Numbered from the stretch's first letter, positions 36,801-46,276 are shown. The stretch is DNA of 64,000 nt from Desulfobacteraceae bacterium (GCA_020633955.1 JACKCP010000005.1:62001-126000), one strand, 5' to 3'. The notes: generated from the sequence alone by a model not told the origin. Translations and numbers: made by a program.

Positions 36801-37277
36801 GAAGAAAACTATGAAAAAAACCTTGAATTTATTGAAAATGCCATAGGAAAAGACATAAAAATTCTTTTTAAACGATTTTACAATTACCACGTCAAAATGT
36901 ATAAAAAGCGTCCTGTATACTGGCTTTTTTCATCTCCAAAGGGAAGTTTCAATGCCTTTATTTATATGCACAGATACAGAAAAGACACTGTATCAATTGT
37001 ATTAAACGATTATTTAAGGGAATTCAGGGCCAAACTTGAAGCTGCTCTTGAAAATTTTATTCATATTGAATCAAGCTCTGAAGCATCCCAGAAGGAAAAG
37101 CTGAAAGCAAAAAAAGAAGAAGAAAAAATTAAAAAAGTCATAAATGAAATTGAAGAATATGAGCGTGAAGTTTTATATCCCCTTGCATCAGAACAGATTG
37201 AAATTGACCTTGATGACGGTGTAAAGGTAAATTATCCAAAATTTGGAAAAGCATTAAAAAATTCCTGGATTAAGTGA
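33836..37277 (+). pseudogene. pglX: BREX adenine methyltransferase PglX, frameshifted
   Basis: Starts at TTG 33836 behind AGGAAGGA. The first 600 codons are intact and carry the SAM motif DPACGSGHMLVYAF (about 288) and catalytic NPPYMGG (about 462). At about 35650 the frame breaks: one extra T in a T-run restores YHACSDDFKKIPGCPVAYW, a clear PglX segment. From there to 36250 recognisable pieces (MVTAINE, KWFPYNKGGGFRKWYGN, NPTLNFQAGNI) jump between frames with stops. From 36260 (DWDTYETSWDF) the C-terminal third reads cleanly to 37277, with one more break near 36780, also repaired by one T. PglX methylates the BREX site on host DNA; as written this gene gives only a truncated protein. True decay, phase variation or sequence error are all possible. 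Confidence 0.85.
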
Positions 37278-37387
37278 TTGATTATTTTTTAATACTGATG
37301 GTTTTTTTAATTGCGGCTTATTATAAAAAATTTAGTCTGGTTTTATAAAGGGGTAATTAATTGTACTGACAATGCATTTAAAAGCAA

Positions 37388-37438
37388 GAGTGTCTGACGA
37401 AAACGAGTTTTTTATTCAGCAAATAATTTTTAACCACC
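37388..37438. repeat. partial family-B repeat after pglX
   Basis: GTGTCTGACGAAAACGAG followed by TTTTTTATTCAGC matches the outer arm of family B, then AATTTTTAACC. It lies in the 175-base gap between pglX and the first ATPase remnant; the rest of that gap (37278-37387) shows nothing recognisable. Confidence 0.4.
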
Positions 37439-37452
37439 AAAGCTTATAGATT

Positions 37453-38200
37453 ATGATATCAAAAGTAAAATTTCAAGTTTAAAGCATGAAAAACTATTTG
37501 ATTTTCCCGGAAACTAAATATTTTATTGGCAAAAACAGGACAGGTAAAACCCACATTTTAAAAGTTGTTTATGCAGCCTGATATTGTAAAAAGTAAAAAT
37601 TTTGCTGAAAAAATAATTAAAGTTTTTTTCAACTTCTAAAGAATATCTTGGAAGACTTGTTAAAAGATCCTCTGTAGCTCTCAAAGCGTTGTTGAAGTGC
37701 ATAGAAAACCTGTTGGCTTAGACCAGGCTATCAAACTCAAACTTTCATTTCAAACCATATAAAAAATTGATAAGGCTGTTTTATCAGTGAAGATCGCTGG
37801 ATATCAAGAATTTGAATCTGTGTAATTCCTGTAAAAAATGCTTTCAAATGCTCAGGTTCAGATCTTTATATAATACAAGAAATACATTTGACGAAACTTA
37901 TGCTGATATAATTGACAGCGTTGCTCCATTTTAAAAGTGCCTGCTGATAAACGGAAAAAAAAAATTATTGAAATTTTGCAAAAAAATATTGAAGGCAAAT
38001 TTCAATTGAAAACAAAAAAACTTTTTAGAAATAATGGTAACTTTTTTCTTTTTCACAAGAATAAAAAACATGGACTCCTTTGGATTTTTCAAAATGGATT
38101 TATACTAAACGGTTCCGGTTCTTTTCTGGGATAGATACCCGAAAATTAAATCCATTATATGAACAGCATTTGAAATTATTCTTGAACTTCACAGAATGGT
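37453..38200 (+). pseudogene. remnant of an AAA-type ATPase gene
   Basis: Beginning at an ATG at 37453, pieces in alternating frames spell a RecF/OLD-like ATPase: KLFDFPG, KYFIGKNRTGKTHILK (Walker A) near 37530, then FAEKIIKVFF, EYLGRLVKRSS, FDETYADIID, PADKRKKKIIEILQKNIEGK and HGLLWIFQNGFILNGSGSF. At least eight frame changes or stops interrupt it. ATPases of this type partner with toxins or nucleases in abortive defence. Order and content suggest a once-complete gene; the partner cannot be identified. The same indel pattern affects pglX, ptuA and pglZ. Confidence 0.6.
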
Positions 38201-38904
38201 AGATTTTTATTGCCTGATTTGTACTTTTAAAAGAGGTTTGAACTTCATTTGATAAAAATGATGATTTTATTTCCATTCTCTTTACAGAAATACAGAAAAT
38301 GAAATTGATTAACTCACTAAAATTATTAAATATCCAAACAATAGATGATACTTTTTCAGATATGTTTAAAATATAGTGTTCATGGAGACCTTGGCAAAGA
38401 TTTTTAAGCGCAAGGGATGAATTTTGTTTTGCAGATGAATTAATGCTTAAAATTTGATGAAAGGACAATACAAAAATATTCCACGTTTTCTCATTGTATG
38501 AAAGCGTTGATTTTATAGTCAAAAAAAGATTTTGTTTTAAAGTACAAAAAAGAAAGTATTCTCTGATGAATATAATAAATCATAAATTTCAACTTTTTCA
38601 AATGTTTTAAGAAAATATCAGAGATTGTTTACAGATATTCAACGATATCCTGTTCATTACTTATGCTTATAAATTGAAAATGTTTTAACAACTGTTAATA
38701 AAAGCATTAAAAGAAATTTTACCTGAGCTTAAATTCAAAAAGATGGAGGGCTTGCAAAAAATGATTATAACTGAAAATGGGTTAACCGCTTCCCATGGAA
38801 GTCAAACGATCAAAATAATAAAATTAGTTTATGAATTTTATCTGGTTTTGTTTTTATATGATATTAAACCGAAGCTTTATATAAATAAGAACAAAGGCAG
38901 ATTT
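38201..38904. other. degraded stretch without a readable gene
   Basis: On the + strand short coding-like pieces appear (FHSLYRNTENEID, HGDLGKDF, FVLKYKK, KEILPELKFKKMEG) but none joins into a gene. The first may continue the ATPase remnant; the last resembles KEFLPEFKNL of the following ptuA-like gene. The minus-strand frame at 38100-38522 appears to be antisense to this debris. Confidence 0.4.
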
Positions 38905-40150
38905 ATGATAATAAAAGTTAAAACAAAAACTATCATGGAGTTAAGGATATTGAGTTTAATTCCATGAAAATATGAATATTTTTTGGCGAGTAAATAGTTC
39001 AGGTAAATCAACTATACTTGATTCAATCGCTTTCTTCTTTCATGGCTTCTAAATAGAATTAAGCATTCAGGTTCTTCAGGTCGTCCTATTACAGAAAATG
39101 ATATAAAAAATAAAAACTCATTTGCAGCTGCAGAGATTGTTTTAATTGATAAAAACAGCGAAATATCATGGGAAATAGTAAAAAACAGAAAAGGTTACCC
39201 GTCCGGGAATTTCAGGAAAAGAATCGTTTTCAGCTCTTAATGAGTTTGTAAAAAAAAATTCAGGAAGCAATTGAGGAGAATCAAGGACAATTAAATCTTC
39301 CTTTGTGTGTATACTATCCTGTAAACAGAGTAGTTTTGGATATTCCCCTTAGAATTAGAAAAAAACACAGTTTTAATCTTTTTGCAGCATATGATGAAGC
39401 TCTTACAGGAGGAGCTAATTTTAGAACTTTTTTTGAATGGTTTCGTGAAAGGGAAGATCTTGAAAATGAGAACAGAAAGTATGTAAATACTTTATTTAAA
39501 GAAGAAAATGTTCAATATCTGACCCTCAGCTTGAAGCAGTTCGTACAGCTCTTAAAGAATTTTTACCTGAGTTTAAAAATCTGACTGTCAGACGCAGTCC
39601 ACTGCGAATGGAAGTTGAGAAAAACGGAGAAATACTTTGCCTGACTCAGCTATCAGACGGGGAAAAATGCCTTATTGCCATGATTGGTGATTTGGCAAGA
39701 AGGCTTGCCATTGCAAATCCTGTTCTTGAAAACCCATTGGAGAGGGAGCTGTTCTTATTGATGAGAGTGATTTACATCTTCACCAAGGTGGCAAAGAATA
39801 ATTGTCCCATCATTAAATAGAGTTTTTTAAAATATTATTTTTATTTCAACACCTTCTCCCCATGTAATAACTCATGCACAGCCTGAAAATCTCTATCTTC
39901 TCAGCTCTGGTAAACAGGGGATTACAGTTGTTAAACCAATAGAATCATACGGGAAAAATGTTGACCGAGTTCTTGAAGATATTATGGGACTTAAAACAAC
40001 AAGGCCTGATGAGATAAATGAAAAGATAAATAAACTTTATGGTTTTATAAATAAAAAAGAACTGGAAAAAGCAAAAGATTTGTTAAGACAAATCAGAAAT
40101 AAAATTGGAGAAGATCCTGAACTTGTTAGCTTCTGTTCTTATAAAACGAC
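38905..40150 (+). pseudogene. ptuA: Septu-type ATPase PtuA, frameshifted
   Basis: From ATG 38905, correcting single-base shifts gives an SMC/RecF-like ATPase: NYHGVKDIEFNSMKI, Walker A region NSSGKSTILDSIAFF (about 38995), LCVYYPVNRVVLDIPLR, FRTFFEWFREREDLENE, signature LTQLSDGEKCLIAMIGDLAR, a Walker B reading VLIDE(S)DLHL, HPRWQRIIVPS-like continuation, FISTPSPHVITHAQPENLYLL in pieces, and TTRPDEINEKI. This is the pattern of PtuA and of retron-linked ATPases, which pair with a TIGR02646-type HNH nuclease, and exactly such a gene follows. At least six breaks (near 38930, 38990, 39050, 39200, 39530, 39760, 39830) prevent translation as written. Confidence 0.75.
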
Positions 40151-40166
40151 AGGAGATTCTTGGGAA

Positions 40167-40798
40167 ATGAAATATGTTTTAAAGGGATTGGAACCCCTGG
40201 AATTTTCAAAGTGGAAAGGCAATGAAAATGAAAACTGGAAGCCTGAATATTCTTCAATGGGCAGCAAATTAAAAAATATTATAAAAATCTCTTTAATAAA
40301 AGAGCAGGGTTTTTTGTGCTGTTATTGTCAAAGAAGGCTTTATTTAAATGATTCACACATAGAGCATTTTAATCCTCAGTGTAAAAAAGAAGTTGATCCT
40401 CTTGACTATTCAAACATGCTTTGTTCCTGCCAGAATCAGCTGGAATCTGGTGAACCAAGACATTGCGGCAACCTTAAAGGTGACTGGTATGATTCAAAAT
40501 TGCTAGTTTCTCCTTTTAATAAAGATTGTGAAAATCAGTTTGAGTTTTACGGTAATGGTGAAATTGCACCTTTTGGTTTTGAAAATACTGCCGCAGAAAC
40601 AACTATTGAAAAACTAGGTTTGAATATTCAAAACTTATTGATTTACGTAAAAAAGCAATTGAACCTTTTTAGAAGAAAATCTTGATACTCAGAATTGAAA
40701 AAATTTGTCAAGGTTATTTAAAACCTGACTCTGATGGTAAACTCGGAGAATTTTACACAGTAATTGAGTCTTTATTTATGGAATATACCTGGATATGA
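40167..40798 (+). pseudogene. ptuB: Septu-type HNH endonuclease PtuB (TIGR02646-like), frameshifted at 3' end
   Basis: The likely start is ATG 40167 (MKYVLKGLEPLEFSKWKG) behind AGGAGA. The HNH core is intact: CCYCQRRL with SHIEHFNPQC, then YSNMLCSCQ and HCGNLKGDWYD; it should cut DNA when licensed by the PtuA ATPase. Near 40640 a base is missing; in the corrected frame the C-terminus reads DLRKKAIEPFLEE, then YLKPDSDGKLGEFYTVIESLF, ending in TGA at 40796, overlapping the pglZ ATG at 40795. As written the open frame ends at 40685 with an altered tail, so a nuclease with an intact active site could still be made. Confidence 0.75.
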
Positions 40799-43274
40799 AA
40801 AACAAAATAAAAGAAGCTCTAGAGCAAAAATTTAAAAACAGCAGAATAGTATTCTGGTATGACTCAAAAAAAGAGTTAAGGCAGGAATTTGACAATCTGG
40901 AACTTTCAGATATTGAAAAAATTGAGCTTAAAAACAATGAGTTTAAGGTAAAATACAAAATTTTAAGGGAAAAACCCGAACAAAAATTTTTGCTGTATCA
41001 GGAAGGCAGTCAACCGCCTTTACTTGAAAACTGGCTTTTGGATGTTTTGCTTTATTCAGAGGAATTTCATGCAGATCAACATGCATTATGGCTTGGTGAA
41101 CTTGGTCTTGGCATGGAGTTTCTGGATATAATTTCAAATCATCATTATTTTTTTAAGGCACTTAAAAGAAGGCAGAATTTAAAAAATATATTAAATTTAG
41201 AAGACTCAAAAAAAGATATAAAAATAAAAATGCTTTCTGTATGCACTTTTCAGACCCAAGAATTGATGAAATTATTGAAAGTCTGATTTTTGAGTATTCA
41301 ACTAATAAAGATGAAAAATTACAGTTAATTGAAAACTCAGGCCTTGATTTGTTTTTGTGGGAGCAGATGAAATCTGTATATGGTTATGAGTCTGATTTGC
41401 CTGGAATTAAGGATTTTATAGTAAAACTTTTTAAATCCTCATATGATTTAGCTTTAGGAAATGATTCAGAACTTAACCCGATGCTCTTGTTTTTTAAAGC
41501 GTTTTAAATCAAATATAAAATATCAGTCTGCTTTTGAAAACTTTCAAAAGATTATTCAAATATTCTCCAGATAGAAAAAGACCTTGAAAATAAAGATATT
41601 TCAGTTCTTGGAGAAGTTGATTTTTTGAGCTCTGCGATAGAAAAATTTTGAGTGAATTAACAAAAAAATTATTAACCGTACAATTTCTGAAAATGAAAAA
41701 GACAATATTTTAAGGCAGAAAATCAAACCCACTGGTATAAAAATTTTTTAGATATTTATTCAGCTCTGGATTATGGAGACAGGTTTTAAGATTTATATAT
41801 GAAACTGATCTTGAAATTGAATCTTTCAGGGAAGGAATAGATAAATATTCAAAAACTTATATCTTGTTGATTATTATTATAGAAAATATATTTATCATTT
41901 GCAAAGTCTGGCCAAATTCATTTCTTTATAATCTTACAGAAAAAATTAACAATTTTATTCAAATAATTTTTGCTTACTTTAAACAACAACTGGCAAAAGC
42001 ATGTTGATTCATGTAAAAACTGGAGCAGTGCATATCCTGATTATCAGAGAAATTTTTCAAAAAGAATTACTCCTTTTACAAATAATAATAAAAAGGTCTT
42101 TGTAATTATTTCCGATGCTCTAAGATATGAAACAGGGGCTGAACTTCAAAGCAGATTAAGGCAGGAAGACCGTTTTGAAGCTGAACTTTTTCCAATGCTT
42201 TCAACCATTCCAAGTTATACCCAGCTTGGAATGGCAGCTCTTTTGCCAAATAATCAAATTGAATTATCCAAAAAAAATCTTCCAAATATTATTGTGGACG
42301 GACTAAGTTCTCAAGGCAGGGAAAACAGGCAGAAAATTCTTAAAAATTCCCTGTCTTCTTCGGCCTGCATCAAGGCAGAAGAATTTAAAAATATGAATAA
42401 AGATGAAATAAGGGCCATGGTTAAAGAAAATGATCTTGTTTATATTTACCATAACCGCATAGATAATGACGGAGATAAAAAGGAATCTGAAGGACGGGTT
42501 TTTGAAGCAGTTGAAGAAACTTTAGAAGAAATTGTCCTGCTCATAAAAAAACTTGCAGGAAATAATGCAAACAATTTTTTTGTAACTGCAGACCATGGAT
42601 TTCTTTATCAGGACAAAGTTCTTGAAGAAAGTGATTTTCTTGATGAAGACTTGAGTAAATCCAATTATCTTTACAGGGACAGACGTTTTTTAATTGGTGA
42701 AAATCTTATTGATAAAAGCGGGCTTAAAACTTTTTCATGCACTGAGGCAGGTTTTGAAGGCGATTTTGATATTCAGATTCCAAAATCAATAAACAGGATA
42801 AGGCTTAAAGGTTCCGGAAGCAGATTTGTTCATGGCGGGGCTTCTTTACAGGAAATTGTTGTGCCTGTTTTGAAAATAAACAAAAAAAGACAAAGTGATA
42901 CTTCAAAGGTAAATATTGAAGTTTTAGGCGGAGGTTCTGGTCTTATAACAACCGGCCAGCTTTCAGTTGTATTTTATCAAAAAGAGCATGTCACAGATAA
43001 AATAAGACCCAGAATATTAAGGTGCGGAATTTATTCAAAAAATAATGAGCCTGTTTCAGATATTCATTTACTGAATTTTGATATTGAATCTGTTGAGCCA
43101 AGGGACAGGGAAATAAGAAAAAGATTTGTTCTTACAAAAAAAGCAGATGAGTTAAATGGTGAAGAGGTTTATTTAAAACTTGAAGAACCTGAAGCTGATA
43201 CTTCTTTTTTTATGGAATACAAGTCTTTTACATATATAGTTAAAAAATCATTTACAAGTGATTTTGATTTATAA
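40795..43274 (+). pseudogene. pglZ: BREX protein PglZ, frameshifted in its N-terminal half
   Basis: Starts at ATG 40795 (IVFWYDSKKELRQEFDNLEL is the standard PglZ opening). Frame breaks occur at about 41270 (one extra T restores SVCTFSDPRIDEI), 41505 (one T too many), and repeatedly from 41540 to 41960, where the peptide still reads through (LDIYSALDYGDRF, YYLVDYYYRKYIY, KFISLYNLTEKINNF). From about 41970 to the end the frame is open for 434 codons and includes the alkaline-phosphatase-like PglZ core: VFVIISDALRYETGAEL, YIYHNRIDNDGD, FFVTADHGFLYQ. PglZ is essential for BREX. As written only an N-terminal stub, or a 434-aa C-terminal part if internally started, could be produced. Confidence 0.85.
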
Positions 43275-43430
43275 CTTAGAAAAAATTTTCTTTACTGATA
43301 AAACGGATGCTGGATTTTTTTTGAGCCGGTTTCAGGAGAAAAAGTTTTTTTTTCTCCTGCCTCGGAGCTTAAGCGAGAATGAGCCTCAGAAAAAATGCAG
43401 CATCCTGTTCAATTTAAAGTGAATATTTAA
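43275..43430. repeat. repeat family A, copy 3, between pglZ and brxL
   Basis: It contains GGATGCTGGATTTTTTTTGAGCCGGTTTCAGGAG and CTCCTGCCTCGGAGCTTAAGCG in pieces, followed by GCCTCAGAAAAAATGCAGCATCC, the same hairpin body as copies 1 and 4. The terminal inverted repeats are worn. It fills the gap within the BREX operon, just upstream of the brxL start. Confidence 0.7.
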
Positions 43431-43446
43431 AATTTGGAAAATAATT

Positions 43447-45504
43447 ATGACTCCTCTTGATAAAAAAGCAAACGAATTTTTTTCTGGTCTTGTTGTAAGA
43501 AAAGACCTTGTAAAAACAGTTAAAGGCAATGCAATAGTTCCTTCCTATGTGCTTGAATATCTTCTTGGCCAGTATTGTGCAACTTCAGATGAAGAATCAA
43601 TTAAAAGCGGAATAGAGTCTGTAAAAGAAATTCTTGGCAGGCATTATGTACACAGAAATGAATCAGGTCTTATAAAGTCTGTAATAAGAGAAAAAGGCAG
43701 GCACAAGGTTATTGATAAAATAAGTGCAGCCTTGAATGACAAAAAAGATGTATATGAGGCCTCTTTTGCAAATCTTGGTATTAATAAAGTTCTTGTTGAC
43801 CCTGATACTGTAAAAAAACATCCCAAAATGCTTGTAAGCGGAGTATGGTCAATTGTTGATCTTGAATATGAATATTTTGAAGATAAGTCTTTGTCTCCAT
43901 GGATAATAAATCAGCTCAAACCAATTCAGCTCTCATATTTTGATTATGACAATTATATTGAAGCAAGAAAAAAATTTACAACTGATGAATGGATAGACCT
44001 TCTTGTTCAGAGTATAGGTTTTAATCCTGAAAAACTTGATAAAAGAAGAAAGCTTCTTCAGCTTGTCCGTCTTATTCCATTTTGTGAAAGAAATTATAAT
44101 TTAATAGAGCTTGGGCCTAAAGGAACAGGTAAATCACATATTTTTTCAGATTTTTCTCCCCATGGTATTCTTATTTCAGGCGGAGAAGTAAGCGTTCCAA
44201 AATTATTTGTAAATAACAGTTCTGGAAAAATCGGACTTGTAGGATACTGGGATTGTGTTGCATTTGATGAATTTGCAGGGAGGAAAAAAAACGTAAAAAA
44301 AGACCTTGTTGATATAATGAAAAATTATATGGCAAACAAAACCTTTTCAAGGGGAGTTGAAACAATAGGTGCTGAGGCATCAATGGTGTTTGTTGGAAAT
44401 ACAAAACATCCTCTTGATTATATGTTAAAACATACAGACCTTTTTGATGAACTTCCTGAAAACTATTATGACTCTGCTTTTCTTGACAGAATTCATTTTT
44501 ATCTTCCGGGCTGGGAGGTTGATATTATTAGAGGAGAAATGTTTTCAAAAGGCTATGGTTTTGTAGTTGATTATCTTGCAGAAATTTTAAGATTTTTAAG
44601 AAATCACGATTTTTCTGACAGATATTATGATTTTTTCTCTCTTAACTCAGACATTTCAACAAGGGATAAGGATGCAGTAAATAAAACTTTTTCAGGAATG
44701 ATGAAAATTCTTTTTCCACATGGTGGTGCAAATGAAAAAGAAATTGAAGATATTCTTTATTTTGCGGTTGAGGGAAGAAAAAGAGTAAAGGAACAGCTTT
44801 ATAAAATTGATTCAACTTATCCCCATGTTAGTTTTGAGTATAAAAATATTTTATCTAAAAAAACAGTTTCTGTAAAAACCAGGGAAGAAATTGAATATAA
44901 AGACTGTTTGGAAGAAAAATTTAGCGATGAAAATGAAAAAGAAGATGAAAAAATCTTTTCAGATGCCTCTTTAAGCTTTGATACAAAAATTATTAATAAT
45001 ACTTCTGAAAATTTTGAACCAAAAGAAAATCATTTAAAAATTGAAGAATTTGAAACAGGTATTACCTATGACAAATTATTTGGGCCTTATTTTCAAAATT
45101 CAAAAAGAATTGTTATCACAGATCCATATATAAGAATTTTTTTTCAGATAAGAAATTTTATGGAATTTATTGAAACTATAATTAAGTTCAAACCTAAGGG
45201 AATTGAAACAGAAGTACATTTGATAACAATTGGAGATGAGTTCAGAAAAGAACAGCAGGAAGAATTTTTTGCTAAAATTCAGGAAAATACAGCTTTAGCA
45301 AAAATTTTATTTACCTGGGAATTTGACCTGTCCCAAATAATTCATGCAAGGCACATAACAACCGATGACGGATGGAAAATCCTTTTGGACAGAGGTCTTG
45401 ATATTTTTCAAAATTATGAAATGAATGATTCTTTTAATCTTGAAAACAGGATTCAAGGTTTTAGAAAATGCAAACAAACTGAAATTACTTTTTTAAGGGT
45501 TTAA
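43447..45504 (+). CDS. brxL: BREX AAA+ protein BrxL with a MIT_C-like C-terminal domain instead of Lon protease
   Basis: 685 aa. The N-terminal two thirds are typical BrxL: MTPLDKKANEFFSGLVVRKD, Walker A ELGPKGTGKSHIFSD (about 218), CVAFDEFAGR, GAEASMVFVGNTK, LDRIHFYLPGWEV, and AVEGRKRVKEQL. The usual next domain, a Lon-type Ser-Lys protease-like fold, is absent. After an acidic linker, residues from about 533 match the PLD-like C-terminal domain of MITD1 (MIT_C): GITYDKLFGPYF, VITDPYIRIFFQIRNFMEFIE, VHLITIGDEF, HARHITTDDGWKILLDRGLD. MIT_C binds membrane lipid in MITD1; in this fusion it might bind nucleic acid or lipid. Overall length equals normal BrxL. Intact, last gene of the operon. Confidence 0.9.
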   Translation: MTPLDKKANEFFSGLVVRKDLVKTVKGNAIVPSYVLEYLLGQYCATSDEESIKSGIESVKEILGRHYVHRNESGLIKSVIREKGRHKVIDKISAALNDKKDVYEASFANLGINKVLVDPDTVKKHPKMLVSGVWSIVDLEYEYFEDKSLSPWIINQLKPIQLSYFDYDNYIEARKKFTTDEWIDLLVQSIGFNPEKLDKRRKLLQLVRLIPFCERNYNLIELGPKGTGKSHIFSDFSPHGILISGGEVSVPKLFVNNSSGKIGLVGYWDCVAFDEFAGRKKNVKKDLVDIMKNYMANKTFSRGVETIGAEASMVFVGNTKHPLDYMLKHTDLFDELPENYYDSAFLDRIHFYLPGWEVDIIRGEMFSKGYGFVVDYLAEILRFLRNHDFSDRYYDFFSLNSDISTRDKDAVNKTFSGMMKILFPHGGANEKEIEDILYFAVEGRKRVKEQLYKIDSTYPHVSFEYKNILSKKTVSVKTREEIEYKDCLEEKFSDENEKEDEKIFSDASLSFDTKIINNTSENFEPKENHLKIEEFETGITYDKLFGPYFQNSKRIVITDPYIRIFFQIRNFMEFIETIIKFKPKGIETEVHLITIGDEFRKEQQEEFFAKIQENTALAKILFTWEFDLSQIIHARHITTDDGWKILLDRGLDIFQNYEMNDSFNLENRIQGFRKCKQTEITFLRV

Positions 45505-45509
45505 TTTAC

Positions 45510-45645
45510 TAAAAACCAGAATGCATTCGTAAAAAGTCAGACTTGAATAATTTACATAGAATACATTGAGTATTTTGAAGATTAAATTTTTAACTGACGC
45601 CGAAATGGACAAAAAAGGCGGTTTTAGTTCAGAAACTAAATATAT
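45510..45645. repeat. repeat family B copy after brxL
   Basis: The core TACATTGAGTATTTTGAAGATTAAATTTTT and the right arm GACGCCGAAATGGACAAAAAAGGCGGTTTTAGTTCAGA match the family in pieces; the left arm is diverged. It marks the 3' end of the defence operon. Confidence 0.65.
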
Positions 45646-45673
45646 AGTTTAATATGCTTTTTCTATTTTCTTT

Positions 45674-45702
45674 TTGACATAAATACACATTTAATTTATT
45701 TT
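45674..45702 (+). promoter_or_regulatory. sigma70-type promoter upstream of the sensor pair
   Basis: TTGACA (45674-45679), 17 bases, TATTTT (45697-45702), 35 bases before the gene at 45737. The -35 is perfect, the -10 weak. Confidence 0.45.
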
Positions 45703-45736
45703 AACAGCGTTTAGTTAATTAAATTAAGGAGTTTTT

Positions 45737-46276
45737 ATGGCAAGAAAAATCTTTTACTTAATGATTGTTCTTCTGCTTTTTAACAGAGCATTTGCCGAAT
45801 CTTCCCCTCCCGAGGAAATAAAGGGTATTGCTTTAAGTGCAAAAAAAGAGGTTGAAACCTATTTTGAAAAAGTGATTGACAGCGGAAAAGTATCCCTTGG
45901 AGAAATTTTCAGTACATTTTATATCCCGATTCCCGAAGCCAACCCCCCAAAATATCACACTGTTTATGATAGAAAAATAGAGGCGGATCTTCAGATAATA
46001 CTAGATAAGCATCTGGATAAAAGTACAAAGCTTGATTATGTTGTAGCCGTAGACAGAGAAGGATATGCACCTACCCATAACAGTATTTACTGCAAACCTC
46101 CGGGAAGAGATAAAATGCTTTATAATGACCAGATTGGAATGAAGGTTAATAGATCACAGTCTCCTGTTCTCCAGAAATATTTCAGGGACAATGGTGATGT
46201 TTTGTATGATTATGCAGTTCAGATCTATGTAAAAGAAAAAAGGTGGGGAGCATTGCGGGTAGGCTTTTCTAATTAA
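45737..46276 (+). CDS. exported sensor-domain protein, no output domain (Cache-like)
   Basis: 179 aa with a cleavable signal peptide (KIFYLMIVLLLFNRAFAES). The mature part matches an extracytoplasmic sensor found in some chemoreceptors: NPPKYHTVYDRK, LDYVVAVDREGYAPTHN, then RWGALRVGF at the end. It has no membrane anchor, HAMP or output domain, so it should be free in the periplasm. The next gene carries the same sensor (NPPKYQTAY, GYLPTHN, RWGIFSVGV), indicating paralogues. RBS AAGGAG. It could capture a ligand for a partner receptor; ligand unknown. Confidence 0.75.
   Translation: MARKIFYLMIVLLLFNRAFAESSPPEEIKGIALSAKKEVETYFEKVIDSGKVSLGEIFSTFYIPIPEANPPKYHTVYDRKIEADLQIILDKHLDKSTKLDYVVAVDREGYAPTHNSIYCKPPGRDKMLYNDQIGMKVNRSQSPVLQKYFRDNGDVLYDYAVQIYVKEKRWGALRVGFSN

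Noticed and set aside
38100..38522. Minus-strand open frame of 140 codons
   Set aside because: It runs antisense to the degraded ATPase/debris region, has low-complexity Asn/Ser/Lys composition and no ribosome site; + strand pieces look more protein-like.
37278..38904. Retron reverse transcriptase or msr/msd RNA to match the ATPase/HNH pair
   Set aside because: No YxDD-type reverse transcriptase motif in any frame read by eye, and no convincing structured RNA; Septu-like pair is simpler.
40167..40685. HNH protein as a continuation of the ATPase in one fused gene
   Set aside because: The open frame joins them, but an ATG with AGGAGA at 40167 and the family start MKYVLKG indicate separate genes merged by a frameshift near the ptuA end.
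15312..45504. DISARM or type 2/5/6 BREX as the identity of the island
   Set aside because: No DrmB/DrmC/DrmE pattern, pglW, pglY, brxD or brxS was recognised; brxA-brxB-brxC-pglX-pglZ-brxL is the type I set.
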